From: Halichondria panicea
Taxonomy: Eukaryota > Porifera > Demospongiae > Suberitida > Halichondriidae
DNA length: 64,000 nucleotides
Direction of reading: 5' to 3'
Assembly: GCF_963675165.1 (NCBI RefSeq)
Contig: NC_087377.1
Location: 15,186,198-15,250,197 of the forward strand
The notes below the pieces were generated by a model. That model searched no databases. It was given only the letters and a program-made list of their open reading frames with translations, and was not told where the DNA came from. Position 1 is the stretch's first letter, and each line of letters begins with the position of its first letter. The position numbers were made by a program, and so were the translations under genes. Below are positions 46,526 to 58,823 of this stretch, one piece after another.

Positions 46526-49500
46526 CTGAAGCAGGCAAGCCTTGATGCCCTTCATGTCTTTCTCCAGCTCCAGTACTCTCTCAAGCACCTCTGTCTGTTG
46601 AGATATTTAATTACACGAAGCAAACACGTGTCATAAAATAATTCTAAATAATAATTATCAGAAATTTGTGGTTTGTTGAAATATGAATACGATGACCCCA
46701 TATGCACTAAAACAGTAAAGTGGATGATTACATGCAACGTTAGGGTTTGCAACTAATTATTCGGATAGCTACAGTATACAGGAATTCAAAACAAACATAT
46801 TGACTATCTAAATTTCTCTGTACACATGCGTGCACTATAGCTATCAGGGTGTCATACAGGGGGGAAGGGGGAATATCCCCTAGCTCCAATTTCCCCACCC
46901 TTTTTTGCATTCCGATACTAGTTGTGTATGACTGAGTGTCCATAGCTGGCAATATTACATACTATAACAGGGTATTGATGATCTTTTTTTTAGCAAAATG
47001 TTCTACTTATTTCCGCCCTCTACTACAAAATCAAAATATGACACCCTGGCTATAATATACACAACTATCCCATGAAGAGATATCACACCTTTGGAGGATC
47101 AATAACCCTGACGATGACATCAGTGCGGTCGTAGCGACAGCCACCCCAGAGCTCGAAGTAGAAATCATTAAGCAAGGGCCACTTCTTTTCTTCATTTGGA
47201 GTCACTTTTTGGTAGCGAATTATTCGTTTGTCCAAAACCTTAACCAATCGTTTCGGCAAGAATCTCTTAATATTGAAGTAGAGTTCCTCGATAGCTAACA
47301 CCTGGTCAACCTAGCGAGAGAAGACATGTATATACAAATGGTTAAGTGAGTGTGTGTGTGTGGGGTGGGTGGAGTGAGTGTGTGTGGAGGGGGTGGGAGT
47401 GAGTGTGATATAGCATGCAAATGGATAGCATAACGGCTGCAAATAAGAAGTGATATCAATTAGACATTATAATTCTACCATAATTATGGAGCCATGCAGT
47501 GGATATTTTTTGTTGACAGCTAAACTACGTGTGCATGTATATAATTATTATATCAGCTAACTTGAAGGGCGAGGTTTTGCAATTGAGCTTCTCCTCTGAT
47601 TTTCTCAGTATCGTTAACGGCCAAACTTGTCTATAAGAGAGTGTATATAGCGATTAAATATTATTACAGCTGATGGATAAACAATCGTGTTCATTGAAAG
47701 TGACATAAATTCAGGAAATGAAGTTGAGAATTGGTTTTGGGTCAATGTATTGCATGCCATGCACAATTGAAAGTTCATTTTCTACGTACAAGGGCCCGGT
47801 TAATTAAGTGAGCAGCTATTATTAGATTAGCAGCTCAGTGGCGGATCCAGGAAAAACGAAAGGGGGGTTCCAAACTATGAGCGCGCAGTGCGAGTAAGGA
47901 AATGCACGAAATTTTTTGGGGGATTATGCCCACTTCCGGTCACTCGTGACTAGGGAAAATCCCATACTCAGCCAGGGGAAGTCCCCCGACTTGTGTAGAG
48001 CTAGCTAGCTAGCTGCCACGAACAGTCAACTAGCTAGCCTATAGGCAAACCTGAACACTCCTTTGGCAGTTGATGCATCAAAACAACAGGTACAATCATT
48101 GAATCAAATTACAATGGCTATAAAAACTAATAAATGGCTAGCTGGTAGTTGTAGTATTAAAGCCACAATAGCTAGACTGAAAGGGGGGATCCGTGGCACC
48201 CTGGGATCTCCCCCTGGATCCACCACTGCAGCTTAAACAAACTCCAAGCTGAATTCAATGTATTATTATGTATATTAATAACAAAGTACCAGCATGTTGA
48301 CGAGAATGACAGGCATGAATACAATGAACAGGAACCAGATGATATAGGATAAGGGAGGGTACTGAATCTGCTGTTTCCCATCGCTGTCTCCAGATGGGTC
48401 CAATCGAAAGATGGAGTTGAAGCCCACGTCTCCAGTTGACATTGTCATAGTTTTCAGTAGCGATATGGCAGGATCAGCAAATGGTGAACGCTGCATGTAT
48501 ACCGTATAATATAGCGGATTATTTACGTATATTCTACAGCAATAATTATAGGTTCAACGTTACTATCTTGAGCTGTATTACGAATATTTAAAATATAAAT
48601 TGGGCTGTTAATACGAAAAATAATGTGCACCAACGAAAATTATATATACCCGCTACGGTGTTAAGTAATGCGTAAGATAGATAGATATGGTAGTTTTTAA
48701 CGAAAAATGCACTTACCATAATATTCAAATCAAAAAAGATCAAATAGAATGTTAATTTACAATTTTGTTGCTACGCATTCTTCTGGTTGATAAAGCAACC
48801 GCATGTTGCGCATGCGCAGATTCAACTTGCATTTTGGTTGCCAAGCAATAAATGCATTATCCTATGGATACTGATGATTATCACTCGTCCGTGCCTAGTA
48901 ACTGTCACTCGTGCCTTGCAGGCACTCGTGCAGTTACTGGCACAGACTCGTGATAATCTTCAGTATCCATAGGATAATATCATATTATTATTGCTTTTTA
49001 ATAAGTGCTGACATCAGCGTTTTACATTCAAATTGCACAGGAAGCGACTCATCACCGACTGTGCAGATATTTTTCCATATTGCAAGATGTTTTTACTCAC
49101 CGTTCTAATGGTTTTCTCTTTTGCATTAACATTCTATTTGATCTTTTTTGATTTGAATATTATGGTAAGTGCATTTTTAATTGTCTCGTTAAAAACTACC
49201 GTGCATGTGTATCTATTTGTCTTACGTATTACCAAGAGTTCATTAGGAAGAGTACGCAACTCCAATAGACTGTACAATAGGCTGTACACAAAAAGCATTC
49301 CTCCAGACCTACGTCACAGATACTGGCTGTTGTAACCGCAATTAGTAACTACGTTATTCATTGCATTTCTTACTGGCAGTTAACATTAATAGAATAATTA
49401 TTATACGGAGGGAAAGACATCTTACAATCTTCACTCTTTGGGTTGGGCACAATCAGTGCAAAAGTTGTCAGGAGTACCAGAAACGAGACGAAAACGAAGA

Positions 49501-52500
49501 GGTTTGTTATGTAGAGCACGAAACCATACTTCTTCCACTTGTGATGAACGAGAGAACCCACGACAGGATGATTGAGCAAATTCATTCGGTTGTAGTTCAC
49601 CTGCAGAATGAGTATTATCTAAAAATACCCCACGTGCATGGGGTCATAGCAACTGCATGGGTGGGGTTTACAGTAAAATTCGAAGGAGCTTCACCCTCGT
49701 CCTCGGAGGTTTTCCTGTCATAAATTCTGATGTATGGACAATAAAATTATGTAGGTGAGCCACCAATACCAAATTTCATATATTATTGTAACAAAAATTT
49801 TGTATTTGCATTTTAAATTGGGGTAAATACAACGAGCCGGAAAGACACGTGAACAATTACTTAGTTAGATATTCATATATTATTGTAACAAAAATTTTGT
49901 ATTTGTAATCATACAGCGAATCGGAGAGACACGTGAACAATTTCTTATAATTATAGTTTGCATCGGCACAAATATGCAGACAGACCCACCATTATTTGTA
50001 AAGGATGGTTTGCCTTGGTAAATATATTGGGCCCCCAGCGATGAGTAGCGGGCTGGTCTGCTGTGATCTCAGCAAAACTGGTACCATATGTTTTCTTCTT
50101 TGAACCGTCACTTTTCTGCTCCTTCACTTTTTGATTTTCCGCTGTACCCTGACAGTTAGCACTTTCCTGCTTCCCAGTGTCTCCACTGCATGCACTTTTC
50201 TGCTCTTTTTCATTTTCCGCTGTACCCTGACGGTTAGCACTTTCCTGCTTCCCAGTGTCTCCACTGCATGCAAAAATTACAATGACTTCCATAGAATTTG
50301 TTATATAGTTTGTGAATGCACATGCACACGCCTCATAGCTAGAGCTATATACAATCAGTATGTATAATAATTATTTTAATGGAGAAAGTTCAATTTATTA
50401 TGTATATACCCATTGTAATCTTCGATAAATTCGTAGTTGAACAGCATTTCATAGTCTTTGCCATCACGAATTTTGTTCTTTTCAACCGTGCAACGATTCA
50501 GTACAATCTCAGCAACGTCTGCGTGTGCACGTGCGCGCGCGCGTGTGTGCATGTGTGTGTGTGTATGCATGTATGTGTGGGGGGGAGGGGTCAAGTGAAT
50601 CATAACGTAAAGTTGTGTCTTGGTTGTCTGAACACCTTAATATAATAATTATATTCAGCTTCATCAGCCTTAATGACACATTAAGTAATTCTGGTACAAA
50701 TTACATACATATAGCAGCGAAATAACACATTGGCCTATTAGGCCATGCAAAGTCAATTTGTAGTTTCTCAAGTCCTTGCACTTGAAATTCGCCAGCTTTC
50801 CAAATATCACGTGACCTCAAATAAAAGGATGAATTTGAATAGTCATGAATATAATTATGGTACAAAAATTAAATTTGCACTCTGCTTATTGAGGAAGTTA
50901 TAGGGATATGTTTTCAATCATTATCTCAATCTGCTTGCTATTGATAAACTATAAATTGACTTTGTGTGGCTTTATAACAAAAAAATGTGGATTAAGTCAA
51001 TTTCAGCAGTGAAATAACACACCTATAGGCACGCTTAACTTAATTTTCAACATTGATTGGACTGACAATCAATTTATGATAGTCAATAATTTGATTTACT
51101 GTCATGTGAATGTCATATATAGGTGAGATACCAACAGCGAACCCTCCAATGAGGAAGGTGAAGTACAAACACATCAAGGAAATACTAATGTTGATGAGGA
51201 TTTGGTTCTGTTTATCAGCGAGTAGCTTCCATATTGTTGGTGTGTTCTGAGCTACTGCGCATGTGCATCTCAATGAATATCCTTAAACTATTTTCACTGT
51301 GACTATAATTAATTTTTATTGTTCAAAAAATTTTTCCGTAGCCACACCCACCAATAATTTGAGTAGGCTGCAAAATCAGCAAACGATGTCCAGAACTATT
51401 ACAAGTGTATACTATAATTATAATACATCAGTGGAAACAACAAGGTATAATTGTACGTAGCAAGCTATACTGTTAGGCTAAGCTGCAGCATTTAGCTGTT
51501 TTTGATAATCAGTAATGCTTTCAACCACATGGACACTTGCTATGAATTTGCACGAATCTTTTATCCGGATAATTAAGATTTCGGATCATCGGGGTTCGGA
51601 TAATCGAGGCTAAACCGTATCTTATATATAATACCTGGCATTTTTGCAATCAACTCTCGGAAAGCTGTTGTTTCCTTCTCATGTCGTTTGTACGTGCCTC
51701 GCAAGGCGAGAGGCCATTGGTCAGTCTCAATGACAGCCTTGGCAAGCTTCCTGCACAAATAACGTAAATTAAAAGTGTTTAGTCTACACAGTTGGTACAT
51801 AATACAACATATGGTTCTCAACTTATATATACATGAATATAATTATACGTCCATGCATGTATATAACACGTCTTCAAAAACAGTATAGACATAATTATTA
51901 CATCAACTCACTCGTATCCACCTCCGATAATGGCGGCAAAGGCTTGGTAACTGATTTCAGCTCCCTGTTCCAGTAGATACAATGCTAGCTCAACTTGGCC
52001 GTAGTAAGCAGCCTTATGGAAAGGAGTTTTCTGAATTAGAAGAGAGATTGTGAATTGTAACTCAAGAGTGTACGAATTAATGGAAGATCTCGATCGGGCT
52101 CAAATTATTGTATACATAAAATTAAGCATGGGAGCCTAGGTGCATGCAGACATAATCAATACATCAGGATCGCCATAAGTATTATTGATTTAATATTGCA
52201 TATAATTATTTATGCCTACCGTATAGCAGGTAATTTTCGTGAGCTAAAAAATTCTGATTTTCGTGAGTAAAAATTTCGTTTAGCTTCATTGCCTGCACTG
52301 CATTCATATGTTCCAGTAAGCCACGCCTACGTTAAAATTTCGTGGAAGTCAGCTTGCTCACAAAAATAAAGAATTATTTACCTCACGAAAATTACCCGCT
52401 AATATACGGTATATACATGCATTTAGATTGAACTTACAGAAGTATTTCCGTTTTTTGGATTTACACTAGCTCCATGTTTAATAAGCAGCTTTGCAATGTC

Positions 52501-54227
52501 CACTGATCCATGGATAGCTACTAGATGAAGTGGTGTAAAGTCAGAGACATCTCTATAATGAGACAGAACATATCAAAATAATATACCGTATATAGCGGGT
52601 AATTTTCGTGGGGCAAAATATTCGTGGTTTTCGTGGTTGGAGGTCTGACCACAAATATTTTACCCACGAATGAAGCGACCTTGCCTACCTTTACCTGTGC
52701 AGTGCAAGCAGCAACCACGAAAAAACATTACCCACAAAATGTCTCAATATTACTGAATCACAAATATTTTGTACCCCGAAAATTATCCGCTATACATGTC
52801 CGTGATTGTGTATAGTAATTATATATACATGTACCTATGCAAATGTACACAAGCATGCATAATTATACATCAACAAGCGGTTCACTGCAATCATAATAAT
52901 TATATACACAAATGTACATGCATGCATAAATAAATTTATGTACCTTTGATTTAGAAAATCAGGTGGATGCTTCTCAGTAGGTGGATGCTTCTTAGCAATG
53001 TCCAAAACGAAACAAACTATATCTAGATCTCCACTCTCAACGGCATCATGAAGAACTGTTTGCTTAGAAGCACCCTTTTTATAGATGCATTGTGGATTTC
53101 CATTAATTTGTCCTTCCAAATCACTATGTAAATTTTTGAGGAGAAAATATTACATGGTACATACATGTACGTATTATACACATTATCTATATAATTTTAT
53201 ATACCCTACAAAGTTACAGTATAGACTGCATAATTATATATACATGCATGCATGCATTTTAAGATGTTGGGGAATGGCCTCTATATAACTAGTGTTCAAG
53301 CTGGCGCTGTGCTAATGCCTCTCACCATGATTTGCTTTCGCTCAAAAGTATAGAAGAGGAATTAAGTATAGAAGAGGAAGTATAGAAGAGGAAAAAGTGT
53401 ATAAAATAATCTGTCTAAAACTGACTTGCATCTATTCAATTGTATAATTATGGTATCATTGTTGTGTTTTGTGGCTGCTTATACCAGGACCTCAAGGATC
53501 TAGGAAGCAACAAAGAAGAAAATTTTGTTTTCAATTAATTATAAGCGGAAGTGCATAATTTTACCATAAAGTTAGCTTATCTATATAAAGTCACTGAGAA
53601 GAAAAGACTTATTACATGCATCTATTGTTGTATTATGTAATACCAGGACCTCAAGAAAGAAGAAAATTGATTCTTCCAGGATCTGTACTTCAGTGTATAA
53701 TTATAATATCTAAGAAGAAAAGACTTGTGTACATGCATATTGTTATCTATATTGTTATATAGTAGTGTTTTGTGGCTTACCAGGCCCTCAAGAAAAATAT
53801 GATTCTGCCAGGAGGATCTGGATCTGGATCTTGGATATCACACATGGGGAATGAGCGCGCATGCGCATTACATCCACAGCAATAATTAAAGGGTGCCGTG
53901 TCCAAAGATATCAATTTCACAAATGGCTACTGCTAGCTATAGCTGTTTTAACAGGTATTTTCTGAGTCTTGTAGCTAACAAAAAGCTAGCGCTTTAGTGC
54001 AAGGCTAACTCATACGTTGAATAGAAAGTTTGTGCGGACAGATGATGCTATGAAAGATTCTGAAAAGACTGCAACAGCCTTCAATGTGAGTCAAACTAGC
54101 CATAACTCGAGAAAAAAGCTTTAGTTTGCTAATCCACGAATCAAAATCCATTGAGAGAACGTGGCTAGAAGCCTATAGAAGCTGTTAGTTTTTGTCGCAT
54201 TGCAACCGTTGAGCAGTTACAGCTGGA

Positions 54228-54258
<31 letters not shown>

Positions 54259-55329
54259 CAGCTTTACCGTATCCCTCGTGCGGCTACGCCTCGAGGCATA
54301 ATTATACCGTACTCTACCGAAATTACTCACCCATGCACCCTCACTTTTTAGTGACAGTTCCTGCATGTGCCTCGAAAATACGCCCACCAGGAAGTGATCG
54401 ATGCATTTTGTCAGTGAGCAGTTGTCAAGAAAAGTTTGAGCACGCAGTTTCTTGTGCATGTAAGCTGGTTAGTCTGAATAATAGCTATATAGATTACCAT
54501 ATATATATATATATATCGGGTAAGTTTCGTGGGGAAAATATTTGTTATTTTCATGGGTAAGCTGACCTCCACGAAATTTTAACGTAGGCGTGACTTACCG
54601 GAACGTAAGAATGCAGTGCAGGCAACAAGACTAAATGAAGTTTTTACTCACGAAAACCACCGTTTTCGAGTTGAACGAATTTCTTACCCCACGAAAATTA
54701 CCCACTATACGATATAGCTATATTTCCAATAATCATTCCAATTTGCAAGTACGTATAAGAGACAAAGGACAATCTTCTCTGAATCTCTGTTGAAGACTCT
54801 GACAGTGGAACAAAGAATCTTTATTCTATAGCTACTTTACCATGCATTATCGTTTGTTGTATATTGTTCATTGTATTCCAAGAACTGGCAAGCCTCAGAT
54901 GCATGCGAGACAGAAAAGACTCAGATGGGCAAGAGCAATTTCTTCCACCATAGAAACACATACCGTACATATGGCATGAAATTTTTGAGGGGCCTAATAT
55001 CACTGTTTTCGAGGGTTAGCTATCCTCAGTGCATGGGCGTAATTTTGAGGCAAACTTGCACTTGGGTGGGCTTAATTTCGAGACAAAACTACCGTTTTAG
55101 AAATTAAGCCCATCACACCTGAAGCTGCTTTGTAGCATGAAATTAGGGTGGGCATAGTCTTGGTAGAATACGGTATAGTAATTATTATGTCTTATACTAA
55201 TTATAGAGAATGTAGGGTCAGTAAAAACTAACGCAAGGGTGTTGGATTGAGCAGCAATGTGTGCAGGAGTGTCGATGCATTCTTCATCTGACTTCACTTT
55301 AACCGCTTGATCATCATCGTCTTCATTCT
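46526..55329 (-). CDS. TRPA-like ankyrin-repeat cation channel (partial, rearranged)
   Basis: Exons on minus with GT/AG borders and matching phases: 55329-55233, 53123-52944, 52552-52438, 52030-51912, 51750-51635, 50518-50410, 50263-49990, 49600-49426, then 48490-48290, 47630-47562, 47310-47089, 46594-46526. The first five encode ankyrin repeats (TPAHIAAQSN, VLHDAVESGDLDIV, TPLHLVAIHGSVDIAKLL, TPFHKAAYYGQVELAL). Next comes the TRPA-type linker MPDVAEIVLNRC...FNYEFIED. The HPLQIM/NYNRMNLLNHPVV junction and S1 follow, then a pore/S6 exon (ISLLKTMTMSTGD, FMPVILVNML), a TSLAVNDTEKI TRP-box-like exon, a C-terminal domain and a coiled coil. S2-S4 exons were not found, and S5 is present as an inverted copy (49041-49164, plus) and a 40-bp stub (48717-48756, minus). 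Both gene ends are missing. It would be a plasma-membrane cation channel if intact; it may be a pseudogene. Confidence 0.75.
46845..47048. mobile_element. hAT-like MITE, CAGGGTGTCATAC ends, copy 2
   Basis: 204 bp between CAGGGTGTCATAC and ATGACACCCTG, flanked by GCTAT on both sides (46840-46844 and 47049-47053). The 5-bp duplication would suit the hAT5 group. It lies in an intron of the TRPA-like gene. Confidence 0.75.
47836..48228. mobile_element. hAT-like MITE with CAGTGGCGGATCCAGG ends
   Basis: The ends CAGTGGCGGATCCAGG and CCTGGATCCACCACTG enclose 393 bp and are flanked by CAGCT on both sides. It lies in an intron of the TRPA-like gene. Confidence 0.8.
48757..48990. repeat. Dispersed palindromic repeat, copy 1 (second copy 56325-56556)
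   Basis: Begins TTTTGTTGCTACGCATTC. It contains a hairpin whose arms read TTATCCTATGGATACTGA-like on both sides around repeated CACTCGTGC motifs. The copy at 56.3 kb is almost identical. It abuts the broken S5 exon stub. Confidence 0.75.
49041..49164 (+). pseudogene. Inverted copy of the TRPA-like S5 exon
   Basis: Flanked by an acceptor (TTGCACAG) and a donor (GTAAGTGC), this 124-bp exon encodes a hydrophobic S5-like helix (FLLTVLMVFSFALTFYLIFF). It ends in phase with the pore exon 48290-48490, but on the opposite strand. The minus strand keeps only the last 40 bp of the same exon at 48717-48756 plus its donor. A further fragment of this exon start occurs at 55602-55688. Confidence 0.75.
51045..51273 (-). 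pseudogene. Isolated transmembrane exon, adhesion-GPCR-like
   Basis: In an intron of the TRPA-like gene, a minus-strand frame reads ADKQNQILINISISLMCLYF and continues TFLIGGFAVG, which resembles the second helix of adhesion-type GPCRs. Splice phases link the flanking TRPA exons (51635 and 50518) directly, so this piece does not belong to the channel. It may be an orphan exon or a gene fragment; the family call is tentative. Confidence 0.4.
52219..52409. mobile_element. MITE, CCGTATAGC/GGTAATTTTCG family
   Basis: The inverted ends CCGTATAGCAGGTAATTTTC and a near complement lie in a TRPA-like intron. Confidence 0.7.
52586..52795. mobile_element. MITE, same family as 52219-52409
   Basis: The ends CCGTATATAGCGGGTAATTT and AATTATCCGCTATAC lie in the next TRPA-like intron. 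Confidence 0.65.
53440..53830. repeat. Three diverged copies of a TACCAGGACCTCAAG-type unit
   Basis: Copies start near 53482, 53640 and 53775, with AAGAAGAAAA and CAGGATCTG nearby in each. Non-coding, upstream of the ankyrin exon at 53123. Confidence 0.55.
53995..54310. repeat. Dispersed repeat, copy 1 (second copy 57410-57690)
   Basis: Begins TTTAGTGCAAGGCTAA and ends CTCGAGGCATAATTATA; the two copies differ by small changes and by a (CA)n tract at about 54225-54258 present only here. Confidence 0.7.
54515..54712. mobile_element. MITE, GGGTAA-TTTCGTGGGG family
   Basis: The inverted ends TCGGGTAAGTTTCGTGGGG and CCCCACGAAAATTACCCACT, with internal GTAGGCGTGACTTACCGG, match the 52.2-kb MITE. 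Confidence 0.65.
54963..55172. mobile_element. MITE, CCGTA...TACGG ends, related family
   Basis: The ends ACCGTACATATGGCATGAAA and TAGAATACGGT, with inner GGGCTTAATTTCGAG motifs, resemble the element at 20541-20764. Confidence 0.5.
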
Positions 55330-55599
55330 CTGTGTAAAGTATGACATGCAATCTTAGTCGTATAATTATGGCAATATACAAGGCAAGAATAAAAATTATG
55401 GATGACTGACTACAACCGTGAGAACAGCAATACTCAATTATCCCATAGGTGCATGCCAACCTCCAAAGACCGTAATAATAAGTATATATGAATAATTTAA
55501 GCATAGAAAGTATAGTATCTAGAATTATAGAGGAATCTAATTAACTGAGAAGAAAAGACTTGTGTACATGCATGCATCTATAAATTATTGTGTATAATT

Positions 55600-57717
55600 A
55601 TTTATTGCTTTTTAATAAGTGCTGACATCAGCGTTTTACATTCAAATTGCACAGGAAGCGACTCATCACCGACTGTGCAGATATTTTTCCATATTGCACA
55701 CCCGGAAGTATTATTGCACACTTGTTATTGCACACTAGGAAGTGATTCTTATTTGGAATAAAACGTTTTCAGCAGTGAGAGAACAAGAAAAACATAGTTT
55801 ACACACTTATAATTATGCATTGCAATGTTTATCAGTCTCTTTTCTTGTTTTCTGATGCTCTGTATCACTTCTGTGCTATTTTTGCAGTGAAGCTGAGGGT
55901 CAGGAGGTTGTCAGTGTTCATATTTAACGCATCAAACAGGCATCAGTGTTGGAAGTGGGTGCTTTGAGCGGAGTATTGCACATGTAGAAGTGTACTGCAC
56001 CACCATATAAGCCTGTTCAGGCTTGTATAAAGTCGTTTTGGCTTCAAAAACGGTTGTCACACTTTTCTTCAGTTATAGCGGTGCATGTTTCCTCTTCTGA
56101 TACACTGGAGCATGATAGAAAGCAAGCACATGCTGTTTATCCTTCAGAACTATCCATTTTCAAAACGGGTTGCTGGTTGTCAACGTTTTTCTTGTCTTTT
56201 TTCTTGTCTGTTCTCTACAAAATCTTTAAGTAGCCTTCTGCAAGCTCTCTTGGTGTTCTAGAGTCTTATTTCTTTGTCTTTCTAGCTGTTTTCTTTCTCT
56301 TAAACTTGTCTTCAACTGGGAGAAATCAATTTTGTTGCTACGCATTCTTCTGGTTGATAAAGCAACCGCATGTTGCGCATGCGCAGATTCAACTTGCATT
56401 TTGGTTGCCAAGCAATAAATGCATTATCCCATGGATACTGATGATTATCACTCGTCCGTGCCTAGTAACTGTCACTCGTGCCTTGCAGGCACTCGTGCAG
56501 TTACTGGCACAGACTCGTGATAATCTTCAGTATCCATAGGATAATATCATATTATATCCCGTTGCTATGTTGTTGCCAAGTGCAATATGAAGCATATTGC
56601 ACTGCTGAAAAGTCATATTGCACTGACCACAAAACGCCCCTCTGGCATTTAAATTAAAATTAAATTAATACGCATGAGAAATAACAAGTATCAAAGTATG
56701 TCCAGCCGCCATGCAGGAATGAATGTTCAGCACTGCTGGAGTTTCTTCTTGCAACCATGCAGGTTTTAGAATTGTCCAAGATTCATTTTGTGGAAGATTC
56801 TGTGTTCCTAGATCGACTTAGTCCTCGACATCGTGATGCATGTCAATTCTGCTTCACCGTAGCACTAGAAGTGGCTCTTTTTACTGGGGGCATGAGCTGT
56901 TTTGCAGCAGTGTAGAAGCGAGCTTTCTTGGCTTGGTTATGAGGCCGAGCGTAGCCACTGAGTAGTGGGGTGGAGCAGTAAGTGGGGCGGGGCTGTTTTG
57001 CAGCACCAGAAGTGGGGTGGGGCTCTTTTGCAGATTTCAGCGTTGGAACTCCAACAATTTTGTGTCAAGCCATTCGTCGGTCATGCCAATCTTATACGCT
57101 GCAGATACTGGCGTCTAGAAGAGAGAAGAGATGGAGCTGTGTCTAGAGTTGTCTCTGTCTTTTTTTGTGCAGTTTATATTGTGTTACTAGGACAGTGTTA
57201 TGTTGCTATGCCCTCGGGATATAAACTAGTTATAACACGTGCACTCGGGCTGCATGGCATATATTGCACTCAGCCCTCGGGGCTGGCGCCCTCGTGCTTC
57301 AGTGCAATATATTCCATACATCCCTTGTGCCTGTGTTATAACTATAACATAATTATGGCATCATTGTTACAGTATAGTGTAACCGGCCCTCAAGAAAAAT
57401 AAGTAAATTTAGTGCAAGGCTAATTATAAGTTGAATAGAAACTTTGTGCGAACAGATGATATGCTACAAAAGATTCTGAAGAGACTGCAACAGCCTTAAT
57501 TTACTGTAAGTAAAATTGGAGAACAAAGCTTTAGTTTGCAAATCGACGAATAAAAATCCAAGAGAACGTAACTAGAAGCCTATAATGAAGCTGTTAGTTT
57601 TCCGTTGCATTACACACAGATTGACAGACACACGTACCGGCCCATGCACAGTACCGTATCCCTCGTGCAGCTACACCTCGAGGCATAATTATAGGAATAG
57701 TCCTATTCGTTTAACCC
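55600..57717. other. Repeat-filled interval without a supported gene
   Basis: Contains the S5-exon fragment (55602-55688), short TATTGCACAC repeats, the second copy of the palindromic repeat (56325-56556), a GTGGGGTGGGGCTCTTTTGC-type pair near 56970-57030, a palindromic block near 57215-57345 and the second copy of the 53995 repeat (57410-57690). No gene recognised. Confidence 0.5.
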
Positions 57718-58660
57718 TTTCCTTGCCATTCGTGAAATCTGGAACAGGAGCGTCTTTAGGTCGATCAATTAGTGTGGATCCGGCCTCACCACGCCTCCAA
57801 GTCATTCTATTAGTCTAGATCCGGCTAGCAATTCTAGCTGGGACTCCCAGTTCTAGCTCCTTTTGTTTAGCGTGTCAGAGACTGGGAGAAGATGATTGGC
57901 ACTCCCTGGCTCCTTTGGATGTACAGCTGTCCAGATCCCTAGAACATACCCTCCATTCTGACGAGTTATCAGTGCATAGGGTGCTTACTAGATTCTTGCC
58001 AGCCAGTACAGTTCAAGCTACACACAGCACCGCTCAACTATTCTCTACCCCATTATCTAGCTAAATCTGGTCCAACTAGACAGCAGACACAGCTAGTTAA
58101 TTCAGTAAAGCCAGGGGTAGCCCTACTTCTACGGTTGTTCAGTACCCACGGTAACAATTCCTCTGGGCTGGGCTAACTAGTTGAGCCACGCCTCCCAATT
58201 CTCAAGGCTAGGTACATGTCTCTGTCTAGCTGCTTCTTCAGCTTCTTGCTCAGTTTTGTGGCTTAGAGAAAGGCCAGCTACTCAGGGGGAAGAGTCCAGA
58301 TGAAAGTCTGGCAGCCAGGTGACGTCCAAACGGTCAGTTATTCTTTCCACCAACTTTTTAATCTAGTCTAGTCCTGCTTGCACTGCTACTACTACTGCTG
58401 CCTACTGCTGCTACTCTTCCTAGCTAGTCAAAGGTTTCTTTTTTTTTTTTTTTTTTTTTTTTATAACTACATATGCACAAAGAGACATCAAAGCTTACAT
58501 CAAAGGACACAGATTTTTAGCCTACTTGACTGATAAGGCGGTTACCTAGACTACAGTTTGTTTGTCAGGGAGGAGCTCACATACAACTTCATCTAATTCA
58601 TCATAACGATTCCTTACCCATTGTTGTAATTTCTACAACAGATTGCCAAGGAAAGAGATA
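57718..58660. repeat. 0.9-kb dispersed repeat X, copy 2
   Basis: Direct, nearly identical copy of 1139-2063. It ends at GAGATA where the piggyBac tandem unit begins. Confidence 0.75.
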
Positions 58661-58823
58661 ATTACAACAGAATTTACAACAGAGTGGGTTAGGGCCTCTC
58701 ATATACAACTGAATTCTTTATCACAATTTTATTAATCATTGAAATAATACCCCTTTCCTCCCCTCTCCAAGGCCAATTTAGACCAGGAGAGTACCATCTA
58801 ACAAAAATCAGTCACACAGCACA

